Shown here: positions 9,584 through 16,144 of the stretch, piece by piece
How the letters are laid out: each line of letters starts with the position of its first letter
Position numbering within the stretch: position 1 is the stretch's first letter
Assembly: GCA_036940085.1 (NCBI GenBank)
Contig: JALLBK010001005.1
Span: 1 to 16,144 of the forward strand
Direction: 5' to 3'
Origin: Discostella pseudostelligera
Taxonomy: Eukaryota; Bacillariophyta; Thalassiosirophyceae; Thalassiosirales; Thalassiosiraceae
DNA length: 16,144 nt
Translations under genes and position numbers: made by a program
The notes under the pieces: model-generated
Told to the model about the DNA's origin: nothing
The model's database searches: none
Seen by the model: only the letters and a program-made list of their open reading frames with translations

Positions 9584-9872
9584 GGTGGACGTGTCGGAGG
9601 TCGTATCGTAGGGTCGATTGGATTGGTGGTGGCGGTGGCGGTGGCGGTGCGGAAATGGCGTCGGGATTTTGGATTGGATTTTCGGGACTTTTGAATTCCG
9701 TTCGCTGTCGTCTGTCTGGGGTCGGGTTGTGGAGAAATGACCTCCACGTGGAGTCGAGTGAGAGGGTCAGTCACCTGTCGACGGACAGACGAAGAGATAT
9801 CACTTCCACGTGGATGTGCATGTGTACGGTCGACCACGACGTCCGTCAGTAATCGTACTACCAACCATCACC
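9584..9872. promoter_or_regulatory. Bidirectional promoter between CCT3 and eIF2B delta
   Basis: The shortest divergent gap in the window (289 bp) serves a chaperonin and a translation-factor gene. It holds two palindromic G-boxes, CTCCACGTGGAG (9742-9753) and TCCACGTGGA (9805-9814 region), about 63 bp apart. It also has a GGTGGC-type hexamer repeat (9626-9650) and a small stem, CTGTC-GACG-GACAG (9775-9788). CACGTG is the usual core for bHLH or bZIP factors. A shared regulator of both genes is inferred, not shown. Confidence 0.55.
9626..9650. repeat. Hexanucleotide microsatellite (GGTGGC-like), about 4 units
   Basis: A run of GGTGGT then repeated GGCGGT units lies in the leader region of CCT3. 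It is a simple-sequence repeat and could vary in length between strains. Confidence 0.7.
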
Positions 9873-11513
9873 ATGGCGTCCGAATCAGATGCACCACCAT
9901 CTACCACGCCCAATGAGGCAGCAGCAGCAGCAGTAGCAGTAGCAGCAGCGTCGGCGGCGTCGTCAACATCAACAGGGAAGGCGGAAAGAAAAGCCAAACC
10001 AGCCAATATTGTCATTCCACCCAAGAAACCCAAATTGAACAAGGCCGAACGACGCGCACTGCAAGAGGCTCAACGTGCCGCCAAGTCAGGAGGAGGAGCC
10101 GCTGCAGTCGTAGGACATGATGGTGGGGGAAAGGCAGATAGTGGTAAGGGGGGAGGAGAGAAAGGAGGCATTCGTCCTAGTGAGAGTGGAGCATTATCGA
10201 CCTCCGGATCAGGTGTTGGCGGCGGCGATGTGATGGTAGTGAAACGAGGCCATAGCAAATCAATCACCGAAGACGAGAGGAAAGATTCCACTCCCGAAGC
10301 CGATGATCGTGATACTCGCGGCAATAGAGAGGATAAGATGGTCTCCCTCTTCTCCCATTTGCCTCATCCTAAATCTCAATCGGGAAATCATCATCACCAT
10401 CTATCTTCCCTGCTGGCGTCGACCACACGACAATCCAGTCAATTCCATCCTGCCATTCCAACATTGGGTCATCTCTACCTCACCCATTCTCTAATGGGTG
10501 GAAATGCACGCTGTCGTGCCATGTTGCAAACATTCGCATTACTCCTACAATCGTATACTCCCCCTCCCACCTCTCGTGATTTTCGTCATGATATTGACCA
10601 CGCGTTACTAAAACCTGCTTTTCAATATTGGACAACCCAATGCCGACCACACTCCGTTAGTATGGGGAATGCATTTTCCTTCCTTAAACTTGCCGTGGCC
10701 AATTTGAATCGAGAGTTGGAATGGAATGCGGCCCGGGAGATATTACTCGAAAGTATGGAAGCCTATGTTACCGAACGGATTGAATTTGCTGGTAAGGCCA
10801 TATCTAGACATGCAGGTACTAAAATCCAAGATCGGGGAGATGTTCTATTGATATTTGGAAAGAGTGAAGTAATTAATCGATTGTTGTTGGATGCGGCATT
10901 AGTGGACAAGAAGCACTTTCGGGTAATTGTTGTAGACTCTCGACCAATGTTGGAAGGACGGGATACGCTCTCCATTCTATCCAAAGCGGGGATTTCATGT
11001 ACCTACGTTCTTTTGAATGCATTGTCCTACTTGATGATGAGGGAAGTGACCAAGGTATTTTTAGGCGCGAGTGCATTGATGAGTAATGGAAGTGTATTGT
11101 CGCGAGTGGGCACGGCCTGTGTAGCACTATTGGCCAATTCGAATCATATTCCAGTATTGGTTGGTTGTGAAACGTACAAGATTTGCAATCGAGTGCAATT
11201 GGAGAGTATTACTGGAAATGAATTGGGAGATGCGGATGAGGTGGCATGTACGGACTGTGCTAGGGTCGGACCGTCGAATCGGTGGAATGAAATGTCGGAT
11301 GGTGGTGAGGAAAAGAGGAACGAGGAGGACGAGTTGGCAGGTTGGAAGGATCAACCGAATTTGAAGCTTCTCAGTTTAATGTACGATTTGACTCCGTCCG
11401 ACTTTGTTACTGGGATTGTTACCGAAGTGGGTATTTTGCCACCGACCAGTGTTGCTGTCTTGCTACGAGAGATGAGTCCTGAATCTGCATCGACCGTCGA
11501 ATCGATGGAATGA
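9873..11513 (+). CDS. EIF2B4: Translation initiation factor eIF2B, delta subunit (single exon)
   Basis: Regulatory-core subunit of eIF2B, the guanine-nucleotide exchange factor for eIF2; with the alpha and beta subunits it senses phosphorylated eIF2. 546 aa. Residues 1 to about 180 are low complexity (Ala, Gly, Lys) and include a basic charged helix, KPKLNKAERRALQEAQRAAK, typical of delta. The conserved Rossmann-like C-terminal domain follows: MVSLFSHLPHPK, GGNARCRAMLQTF, FQYWTTQCRPHSVSMGNAF, AGKAISRHAGTKI, GDVLLIFGKSEVINRLLLDA, FRVIVVDSRPMLEGR, FLGASALMSNGSVLSRVGTA, IPVLVGCETYKICNRVQ and IVTEVGILPPTSVAVLLRE. The start at 9873 has the context ATCACCATGG; an in-frame GTG at 9810 is rejected. 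A charged insert (RWNEMSDGGEEKRNEEDELA) precedes the last helices. The final residues TVESME and the stop come from the start of a tandem copy of the gene's own 3' end. Confidence 0.94.
   Translation: MASESDAPPSTTPNEAAAAAVAVAAASAASSTSTGKAERKAKPANIVIPPKKPKLNKAERRALQEAQRAAKSGGGAAAVVGHDGGGKADSGKGGGEKGGIRPSESGALSTSGSGVGGGDVMVVKRGHSKSITEDERKDSTPEADDRDTRGNREDKMVSLFSHLPHPKSQSGNHHHHLSSLLASTTRQSSQFHPAIPTLGHLYLTHSLMGGNARCRAMLQTFALLLQSYTPPPTSRDFRHDIDHALLKPAFQYWTTQCRPHSVSMGNAFSFLKLAVANLNRELEWNAAREILLESMEAYVTERIEFAGKAISRHAGTKIQDRGDVLLIFGKSEVINRLLLDAALVDKKHFRVIVVDSRPMLEGRDTLSILSKAGISCTYVLLNALSYLMMREVTKVFLGASALMSNGSVLSRVGTACVALLANSNHIPVLVGCETYKICNRVQLESITGNELGDADEVACTDCARVGPSNRWNEMSDGGEEKRNEEDELAGWKDQPNLKLLSLMYDLTPSDFVTGIVTEVGILPPTSVAVLLREMSPESASTVESME
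9917..9952 (+). repeat. GCA/GTA trinucleotide repeat in the eIF2B delta N-terminus
   Basis: A run of GCAGCAGCAGCAGCAGTAGCAGTAGCAGCAGC codes an Ala/Val tract at about residues 15-27. It sits in the disordered N-terminal part, where in-frame length changes should be tolerated. Confidence 0.7.
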
Positions 11514-11700
11514 CACGCCGGATGCACCGTTATTTGGTGGTGAGGAAATGAGAAACAAGGAGGACGTGTTGGCAGGTTGGAAGGATCAACCCAACTTGTA
11601 GCATCTCAGTTTAACGAGGATTGTCACCGAGTTCGGTATTTTGCCACCGAGCAGTGTATGTTGCCGTATTGCTACAAGAGATGAGCCCTAAATCGGCATC
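11492..11700 (+). pseudogene. Degenerate tandem copy of the eIF2B delta 3' coding end
   Basis: This 209-bp stretch matches 11269-11491 within the upstream gene. Both copies open with GACCGTCGAATCG(G/A)TGGAATGA (11269-11290 and 11492-11513) and share a 24-nt identical block (11333-11356 and 11568-11591). Relative to the genic copy it has a 12-nt insertion (about 11524-11535), a 30-nt deletion near 11620, a TAG (11599-11601) in place of AAG, and a 4-nt insertion (about 11657-11660) that shifts frame. It therefore cannot encode the eIF2B delta tail as it stands. Its first 22 bases double as the last codons and stop of the live gene. Confidence 0.9.
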
Positions 11701-11838
11701 TCCGGAATGCTCATATCATCAAGCCGAGGACAACACACTGGCAAACGACCCTTTTCAGGCACGGCAAACCTCTGAAACACTCATCCAAAGAGTTGAAAGG
11801 AGGACTTTAAGCTTAAACTCAATTGTATCACCAACGCA
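11514..11838. other. Convergent 3' intergenic region, mostly the duplicated eIF2B delta tail
   Basis: Of the 325 bp between the eIF2B delta and J-protein stops, the left 187 bp are the decayed duplicate. The remaining 138 bp show no gene. A frame on the plus strand continues from the duplicate to 11869, overlapping the J-protein's last codons antisense, with no protein features. Confidence 0.7.
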
Positions 11839-13371
11839 TCATCCCTCCAATTCATCCATCATATCTTGAAGTGCTTCCTTCTGAAACTTCTTTTCATACT
11901 TCTTCAGCATCTCCTTGTGTTTCTTACTCTGTTCGTGATTCTCAAATTGTTTATGGCTCTTGAAGTCTTTTCGACAACATTCACATCTCCATGAATCCGG
12001 ATCTTCTTCCTCTGAAGATTCCTGGCTGGTGCTTCCGTCGCTAGCTAATTCAACATTGTCTACTCCATTGCACAATTCTTCAACGTTGTCAGTAACAATA
12101 GCTACTTCATGAAGAGAATCACTACCTGGAAGGACAGATGATACACTACAGTCAATTTCCTTTTCATCGAAATCTTCCAGTTCAACTTCAACTGTCTCAT
12201 TGTTGCCAGACGCTTTCATACTATCAACTTCAGCGACAGAAGTACATTCGCCACCAAGTTCCTCATTTTGCATGACATCGTTTCCACGTTTTGATTTGCC
12301 CTTTCTCCTACCCTTCTTCCTGCCACCACGCTTTCCTACTCCGTAATCATAGTCATCATCACTGTCTAAATCAGCCAATCGTACCCTACCCGCACTGAGA
12401 TCTGCTGCTTCTTGCTCAGCCATAGTACGTTCAGCTTCAACTCTCCATTCCTGTGTGGCGAAATAAATACAAATATAATTAGCTAACTCAAGACCATGCA
12501 ACGAACGCCACACGGCTCCAAAAAGTGCACATACCTCCTTCGCCGCAAGAAGATCTTTCTGTCGTTGCTTAGCTTCCTTCTTTCTCTCAACTTCCCTTAA
12601 TGCCTGTTCTCGACATGCTTTCTCCCGTTGTTCTCTTACCCTCGGATCTCTCTTTTTTACAAACCGTACCAATGCAACAACTTCCTCGACCCGTTCTATC
12701 TTGGCAGCCTTGCGCTTTTTCTTATTTTCCTCCTCCATCAAACGTCGAATTTTTCTGTTGGGTGCTTCACGTATGTCATCCAAATGGTAGTCATCGGCCC
12801 AAGCATATGATAGACATGAGGTAAACCCCTCCCAAGAACTGTAGAATGCAAGCACATTTTCCCAAGCAGATGTGGAATTCCCCAGGGATACTTCCGACAG
12901 ATGATAATTCGACATCTTCTGTACATCAATATTTCCCTCGGAAATGAATCCATCCTTCTCTCCTTGAAATACTTGAGAGAATACCTCATTATATACGGAG
13001 TAAAAGCTATCCGGATGGTTGTCATCGTAGCCATCATAACAACCAGCAAATTGATAGGGCATCACATCATACAAGAAAGTGCTACCATCGTTTACTCCAT
13101 CACCACCACTTCCATGCAACCCCCCTCTCAATATCATATCTCGATGCTCATCATACCATTTCCTCTCAACTGGATCCGACAAACATTCATATGCTGCCTG
13201 TATCAATTTGAATTCCGCCACCGACGCATTCTGTTCTTCCTCGGATTTGTTCACATTTTTGTCTGGATGGTGTATCAATGCTGCCTTCCTGTGGGCCTTT
13301 TTGATGGCTGCAGCGTCGGCATCGCGTGGGACGGATAAGACATCATAATGACATCGGATTTGTACAGTCAT
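11839..13371 (-). CDS. J-domain and U1-type zinc-finger protein, JJJ1/DNAJC21 family (2 exons)
   Basis: A likely cytosolic Hsp70 co-chaperone; yeast JJJ1 acts in late 60S ribosome maturation, helping recycle shuttling factors. Exons 13371-12535 and 12450-11839, 482 aa after splicing. The J domain spans about residues 8-75, with the Hsp70-stimulating HPD at 35-37 (LIHHPDKN). Next is the family's conserved middle: FYSVYNEVFSQV, FYSSWEGFTSCLSYAWADDYHLDDIREAPNRKIRRLMEEENKK. A long charged coiled-coil follows (KKRDPRVREQREKACREQ..), then a basic patch (KRGGRKKGRRKGKSKRG) and an acidic stretch. The C-terminus has a perfect C-x2-C-x12-H-x5-H finger (RCECCRKDFKSHKQFENHEQSKKH) and a charged tail ending DMMDELEG. 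The intron is 84 nt with no in-frame stop, so an unspliced mRNA would still be read through. The gene diverges from a cyclophilin gene. Confidence 0.92.
   Translation of the reverse strand: MTVQIRCHYDVLSVPRDADAAAIKKAHRKAALIHHPDKNVNKSEEEQNASVAEFKLIQAAYECLSDPVERKWYDEHRDMILRGGLHGSGGDGVNDGSTFLYDVMPYQFAGCYDGYDDNHPDSFYSVYNEVFSQVFQGEKDGFISEGNIDVQKMSNYHLSEVSLGNSTSAWENVLAFYSSWEGFTSCLSYAWADDYHLDDIREAPNRKIRRLMEEENKKKRKAAKIERVEEVVALVRFVKKRDPRVREQREKACREQALREVERKKEAKQRQKDLLAAKEVCALFGAVWRSLHGLELANYICIYFATQEWRVEAERTMAEQEAADLSAGRVRLADLDSDDDYDYGVGKRGGRKKGRRKGKSKRGNDVMQNEELGGECTSVAEVDSMKASGNNETVEVELEDFDEKEIDCSVSSVLPGSDSLHEVAIVTDNVEELCNGVDNVELASDGSTSQESSEEEDPDSWRCECCRKDFKSHKQFENHEQSKKHKEMLKKYEKKFQKEALQDMMDELEG
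12451..12534 (-). other. Stopless, frame-neutral intron in the J-protein gene
   Basis: Read on the minus strand this begins GTATGTGC and ends GCCACACAG, canonical splice signals. It is exactly 84 nt (28 codons) and contains no in-frame stop. Removing it joins LLAAKE to EWRVEAE, continuing the charged helix expected in the family. Keeping it inserts 28 mostly hydrophobic residues (VCALFGAVW..YICIYFATQ) into that helix. Splicing is the likelier state. Confidence 0.8.
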
Positions 13372-13786
13372 TTCAATGGAGGAACGAAATATAATGTCAA
13401 TGAGGCAATGATATATGAAATGAAGTGAGACGGGCGGTCAGATCAGCATCCTTCTCTTCTACCCACTTCCGCCAACTTTCATGGTCGTGTCCTCGCACCG
13501 ACGACGACGATCGGTGGAGGAGAAGCCAGGCGGCCATCTCACGTAGGAATTGGTATGATAATTCTTCCCGCCATTTATGTCTGAGGGCGCGCCAAATCCA
13601 TTACGGATCATCTAATGGCGGGAAGTAAATGAATATTAATTCCTACGTTCATGAGCACATGTAAATTATGGCAGGAAGCCTCAGACAGCGCACATCAACC
13701 CGAAATCGACCATGCACCATGCATCGGCTCGACCATAATTACCATCGATAGTACTAGAGTACTACTGTCTACTTCTCCTTGGCACC
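13372..13786. promoter_or_regulatory. Divergent promoter region between the J-protein and the plastid cyclophilin
   Basis: No gene is visible in these 415 bp. It contains TTCCCGCCATT (13565-13575) and its exact reverse complement AATGGCGGGAA (13614-13624). Between them is GCGCGCCAAA (13587-13596), which reads TTTGGCGCGC on the other strand and matches the E2F consensus. Two AGTACT hexamers lie near 13750-13762. Regulation by an E2F-like factor is a guess from motif form. Confidence 0.5.
13565..13624. repeat. Inverted repeat TTCCCGCCATT / AATGGCGGGAA
   Basis: Perfect 11-bp arms at 13565-13575 and 13614-13624 are separated by 38 bp that hold a further TTTGGCGC-type site. The arms share the core TTCCCGCCA with the pair at 5630-5678, in the same inward-facing arrangement. 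Confidence 0.85.
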
Positions 13787-14587
13787 ATGATGACGGCAAT
13801 CGGCACTATCATCGTTCTCACTCTCCAAGCGACGCACGCATTCGCCTTCTCTGGCGTCCCGTCGTTTCAAGCCCGTCGCATTGCGGTCAACACCCCAATC
13901 TCTGCTGCCATCAACTCTGCCGACCATGATGCCATCTCTCGCCGTGATGCCACCATCAAACTAGTAGCCACTGCTGTCGTCGCCTCTGGATCACTCTCCC
14001 CAACCAAGGTCAATGCTGAGGAAGAGACCAGCAACAGTGGAAGATTGATCGAGTTCACAGTGAACAATCTCGATGGAGAGGAGGGCAAGACTGGATCGTT
14101 CACTATCCAGACACACCCCGAATGGGCCCCCATTGGAGCGGAACGGTTTGAAACACTAGCTTTGAATTCCTTCTTTGATGAATGCCGCATCTTCCGCGTT
14201 CTGCCTGGATTTGTCGCCCAGTTTGGTATCAATGGCGATCCTGAAGTGCAGGCCAACTGGCGATCGCAGAACCTACGTGACGATCCGGTGAGGGTATCGA
14301 ACAAACGTGGCACTGTTGTCTTCGCCACGGCCGGACCAAATACACGCACTACGCAAATTTTCATAAACTTGGGTGATCGCAATTCGTTTCTGGATAAGCA
14401 GGGATTTAGCCCTCTTGGAGAAGTTGTTTCGGGGATGGACGTGGTGGATAAATTTTATGCGGGATATGGCGAGGGTGCACCGTCTGGAAAAGGGCCAAAT
14501 CAGGGATTGATCCAAGCCAAGGGTAATTCGTACTTGGAATCTTCGTATCCCAAGCTTAGTTACTTTTCCAAAGTTTCGTTCAAATGA
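13787..14587 (+). CDS. Cyclophilin-type peptidyl-prolyl isomerase, predicted thylakoid lumen (single exon)
   Basis: A 266-aa protein with three successive targeting signals. Residues 1-18 are an ER signal peptide (hydrophobic MMTAIGTIIVLTLQATHA); the HA-FAF context, with Phe after the cut, resembles the diatom ASA-FAP plastid motif. Residues 19-50 are Ser/Ala/Arg-rich and transit-like. Residues 52-77 hold a twin-arginine signal: RRD, a hydrophobic core (LVATAVVASG) and an Ala-x-Ala-type cut after VNA77. The mature part (about 189 aa) is a cyclophilin domain with Arg137, Phe142 and Gln145 in RVLPGFVAQFG (equivalent to Arg55, Phe60 and Gln63 of cyclophilin A) and TQIFINLGDRNSFLD. The cyclosporin-binding Trp121 position is Phe and His126 is not conserved, so activity may be low. 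Such proteins assist photosystem assembly in plants; the exact role here is unknown. Two ATGs are adjacent (13787, 13790). Confidence 0.9.
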   Translation: MMTAIGTIIVLTLQATHAFAFSGVPSFQARRIAVNTPISAAINSADHDAISRRDATIKLVATAVVASGSLSPTKVNAEEETSNSGRLIEFTVNNLDGEEGKTGSFTIQTHPEWAPIGAERFETLALNSFFDECRIFRVLPGFVAQFGINGDPEVQANWRSQNLRDDPVRVSNKRGTVVFATAGPNTRTTQIFINLGDRNSFLDKQGFSPLGEVVSGMDVVDKFYAGYGEGAPSGKGPNQGLIQAKGNSYLESSYPKLSYFSKVSFK

Positions 14588-14646
14588 AGAATGAGGGGTG
14601 TGCCCTACTGAAAGGCTTGGAATGACAACTCTTGATGTGCTAACTA

Positions 14647-14652
14647 AATAAA
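14647..14652 (+). terminator. Possible polyadenylation hexamer for the cyclophilin gene
   Basis: AATAAA lies 60 nt after the cyclophilin stop in the 189-bp convergent gap to PP2A. The spacing is plausible for a polyadenylation signal. Evidence is the motif alone. Confidence 0.3.
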
Positions 14653-14776
14653 GCCGATGAGCGACGCTCTACCACTTTGCATTCAAAGCTTCATCAGACG
14701 TACAAAAATAATTTTGTGTCTACTGAACTTAGACTCTATCTTCTTGATTAGTTAAACTTTATAATAATGAATGACA

Positions 14777-15787
14777 TCACAAGAAATAGTCCGGCGTTCG
14801 TCGATTCACATGAGGCTCCCCCCTCCTCGGGGCCGGATCAAATTGCAAAAATGATGGCTTACTCTTGTCATTCTCACCCACCTCCATAATCGCCGCTTGA
14901 TTTCCACATCGATAACAATAATTTGGTGCACTAAATATCGTCACGACATTCTTATTATGACTCCAATTGTACCCCTCCATCACTAGCTGATGCGCACGTG
15001 CTACCAACGACAATCCATTCCGTTGATTGTATTGTTCACTCACATCTTGACCAAAGGTAAACCCAGCACCACGGGGAGAGATTCCCCATCCCTGTCGATC
15101 GTCAGGATCACTCCATAATAAATCACACATGGGTCCTTCGTGTGGCACTTCCTGGACACGGTCTAATTGACGAATATGATCCAGGGTATCAACACTGGGA
15201 CTGAGTCCACCATGGAGACAAAATATTTGATTCTCCACAAGTGCCGTTAGGGGGAAGTAGTCGAATAAATCCGTAAACATTTTCCATACATTGGCACTAC
15301 CATATTTTCGGACACATTCATCATAAAATCCATAGACTTGAGTGATTTGACGAGATTCATGATTTCCCCGCAAGATGTGTATTCGTTCCGGATAGCGTAC
15401 TTTGAGACATACTAGCAAACTAACGGTTTCGACACTGTAATATCCCCTGTCTACATAATCCCCCATGAATAGATAGTTGGTATCGGGTGCCGACCCACCG
15501 ATGCGATACAATTCCATGAGATCATGCCATTGGCCGTGTATATCCCCACAGACGGTGACGGGAGCGCTCACGGGTTGTACGTTCGCTTCAAGGGTGAGCG
15601 TCTCGCGTGCCTTGTTGCACAGATGCTGGACTTCGCTTTCAGATAATGGGGTGCCGTGGGTAAGCTTCGCGAGATATTGTTCAAAGTCGGCGTGGCTGGA
15701 TGGTGAATTAAATGGGGCGGAAGTGGTCGATGAGAGGGAGGATCGAATTGGTGAGGTTGAAGCATTCGCGGTGGCGGCGGCGGTCAT
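14777..15787 (-). CDS. Serine/threonine protein phosphatase 2A, catalytic subunit (single exon)
   Basis: The catalytic subunit of PP2A, a two-metal protein phosphatase that works with A and B subunits in the cytosol and nucleus. 336 aa against about 309 in most species; the extra length is a Ser/Thr/Ala-rich N-terminus ([17 protein letters not shown]..). Motifs in order: [11 protein letters not shown] (GDIHGQ at 81-86), MGDYVDRG (109-115), [21 protein letters not shown] (from about 138), [62 protein letters not shown] and [15 protein letters not shown]. The end RRTPDYFL is the PP2A-specific tail whose last Leu is carboxyl-methylated, which separates it from PP4 and PP6. The start is the first in-frame ATG (15787-15785); the frame extends upstream without another ATG. 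It converges on the cyclophilin gene. Confidence 0.96.
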   Translation of the reverse strand: MTAAATANASTSPIRSSLSSTTSAPFNSPSSHADFEQYLAKLTHGTPLSESEVQHLCNKARETLTLEANVQPVSAPVTVCGDIHGQWHDLMELYRIGGSAPDTNYLFMGDYVDRGYYSVETVSLLVCLKVRYPERIHILRGNHESRQITQVYGFYDECVRKYGSANVWKMFTDLFDYFPLTALVENQIFCLHGGLSPSVDTLDHIRQLDRVQEVPHEGPMCDLLWSDPDDRQGWGISPRGAGFTFGQDVSEQYNQRNGLSLVARAHQLVMEGYNWSHNKNVVTIFSAPNYCYRCGNQAAIMEVGENDKSKPSFLQFDPAPRRGEPHVNRRTPDYFL

Positions 15788-16144
15788 GTTTATGCGATTA
15801 ATGCGTGCGTCGCGGCGGATGGGTTTGGATACAGTATTTGTATTTAGTGCGTAGAGTGCCCAGGGGTGGGAGAGGACTGAGGATAACAAATTATTATTCA
15901 GCGGTGGTGCTCGTACTCGTAGCAGCCTTGGTCATGGTCGTGTTTGCCTCTGGCCTCTTTGGGCTTTTTTGGCGGCGGATAGCTGAGCTTACACGTGGCA
16001 GTTAGATGGCGGGAGAACGGCGCGCGGACGGACATGATTCTTACACGTGGCAGTGATTTGGTCGGTAACTGATCCCACTTGGATGGAGCCTGGAAGATCC
16101 TGAGTTACTTTGATTTTGGCGACTTGTTTACGTAGTATTATTTG
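15788..16144. promoter_or_regulatory. Upstream region of the PP2A catalytic subunit gene
   Basis: No gene is visible in this 357-bp edge region. It contains an exact 15-bp direct repeat, CTTACACGTGGCAGT (15988-16002 and 16040-16054), each with a CACGTG G-box core, 52 bp apart. A GGCGGGAG box lies between the copies (about 16008-16015), and TTTTTTGGCGGC at 15965-15976. These are candidate binding sites for bHLH/bZIP and E2F-like factors. Confidence 0.5.

Noticed and set aside
9810..9872. 21-codon upstream extension of eIF2B delta
   Set aside because: It begins at GTG inside a G-box; the ATG at 9873 has a strong start context.
11621..11869. 82-codon open frame on the plus strand after eIF2B delta
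   Set aside because: It is the frameshifted duplicate tail read through into antisense of the J-protein gene; no separate start or function is visible.
15788..15889. 34-codon upstream extension of PP2A
   Set aside because: It starts at TTG and contains no ATG; the first ATG is at 15787.
1..16144. Mobile elements, CRISPR arrays, tRNA or rRNA genes, defence or toxin systems
   Set aside because: No transposase or reverse-transcriptase sequence, terminal repeats, spaced palindromic array or RNA-gene structure was recognised anywhere in the window by eye.

Overview
The window looks like a gene-dense nuclear segment from a photosynthetic stramenopile, most likely a diatom. The evidence is as follows. 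Genes are split by short GT-AG introns (71-294 nt). One protein carries an ER signal peptide with an Ala-Phe cleavage context, then a transit-like stretch, then a twin-arginine thylakoid signal, which fits a secondary plastid. The pyruvate kinase has a mitochondrial-type presequence, as reported for diatom lower glycolysis. The threonine synthase resembles the yeast/fungal form. The species cannot be read from the sequence.

Layout, left to right: (1) the 5' part of an unrecognised low-complexity Ser/Gly/Asn-rich protein (minus, runs off the left edge); (2) threonine synthase, 7 exons (plus); (3) pyruvate kinase with a mitochondrial-type N-terminus, 2 exons (minus); (4) anthranilate phosphoribosyltransferase, 2 exons (plus); (5) CCT/TRiC gamma subunit, 4 exons (minus); (6) eIF2B delta subunit, 1 exon (plus), followed by a decayed tandem copy of its own 3' end; (7) a JJJ1/DNAJC21-type J-domain and zinc-finger protein, 2 exons (minus); (8) a probable thylakoid-lumen cyclophilin, 1 exon (plus); (9) PP2A catalytic subunit, 1 exon (minus). 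Strands alternate strictly for all nine genes, giving four divergent intergenic regions (289-644 bp) and four convergent ones (103-325 bp).

The genes do not form one pathway or an operon-like cluster. They are mostly growth housekeeping: amino-acid synthesis (threonine, tryptophan), lower glycolysis, protein folding, translation initiation, 60S ribosome maturation and phosphatase signalling. The divergent regions carry repeated short motifs: inverted TTCCCGCCA/TGGCGGGAA pairs in two of them, and CACGTG G-boxes upstream of CCT3/eIF2B delta and of PP2A. These could coordinate neighbouring genes.

I found no convincing novel multi-gene system. The most unusual items are the eIF2B delta tail duplication, which appears to have created the present stop codon; an in-frame stopless 84-nt intron in the J-protein gene; the strict strand alternation; and the paired inverted promoter boxes. 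One ambiguous base (N, 4461) lies inside the donor site of the pyruvate kinase intron, beside a 10-bp tandem repeat.
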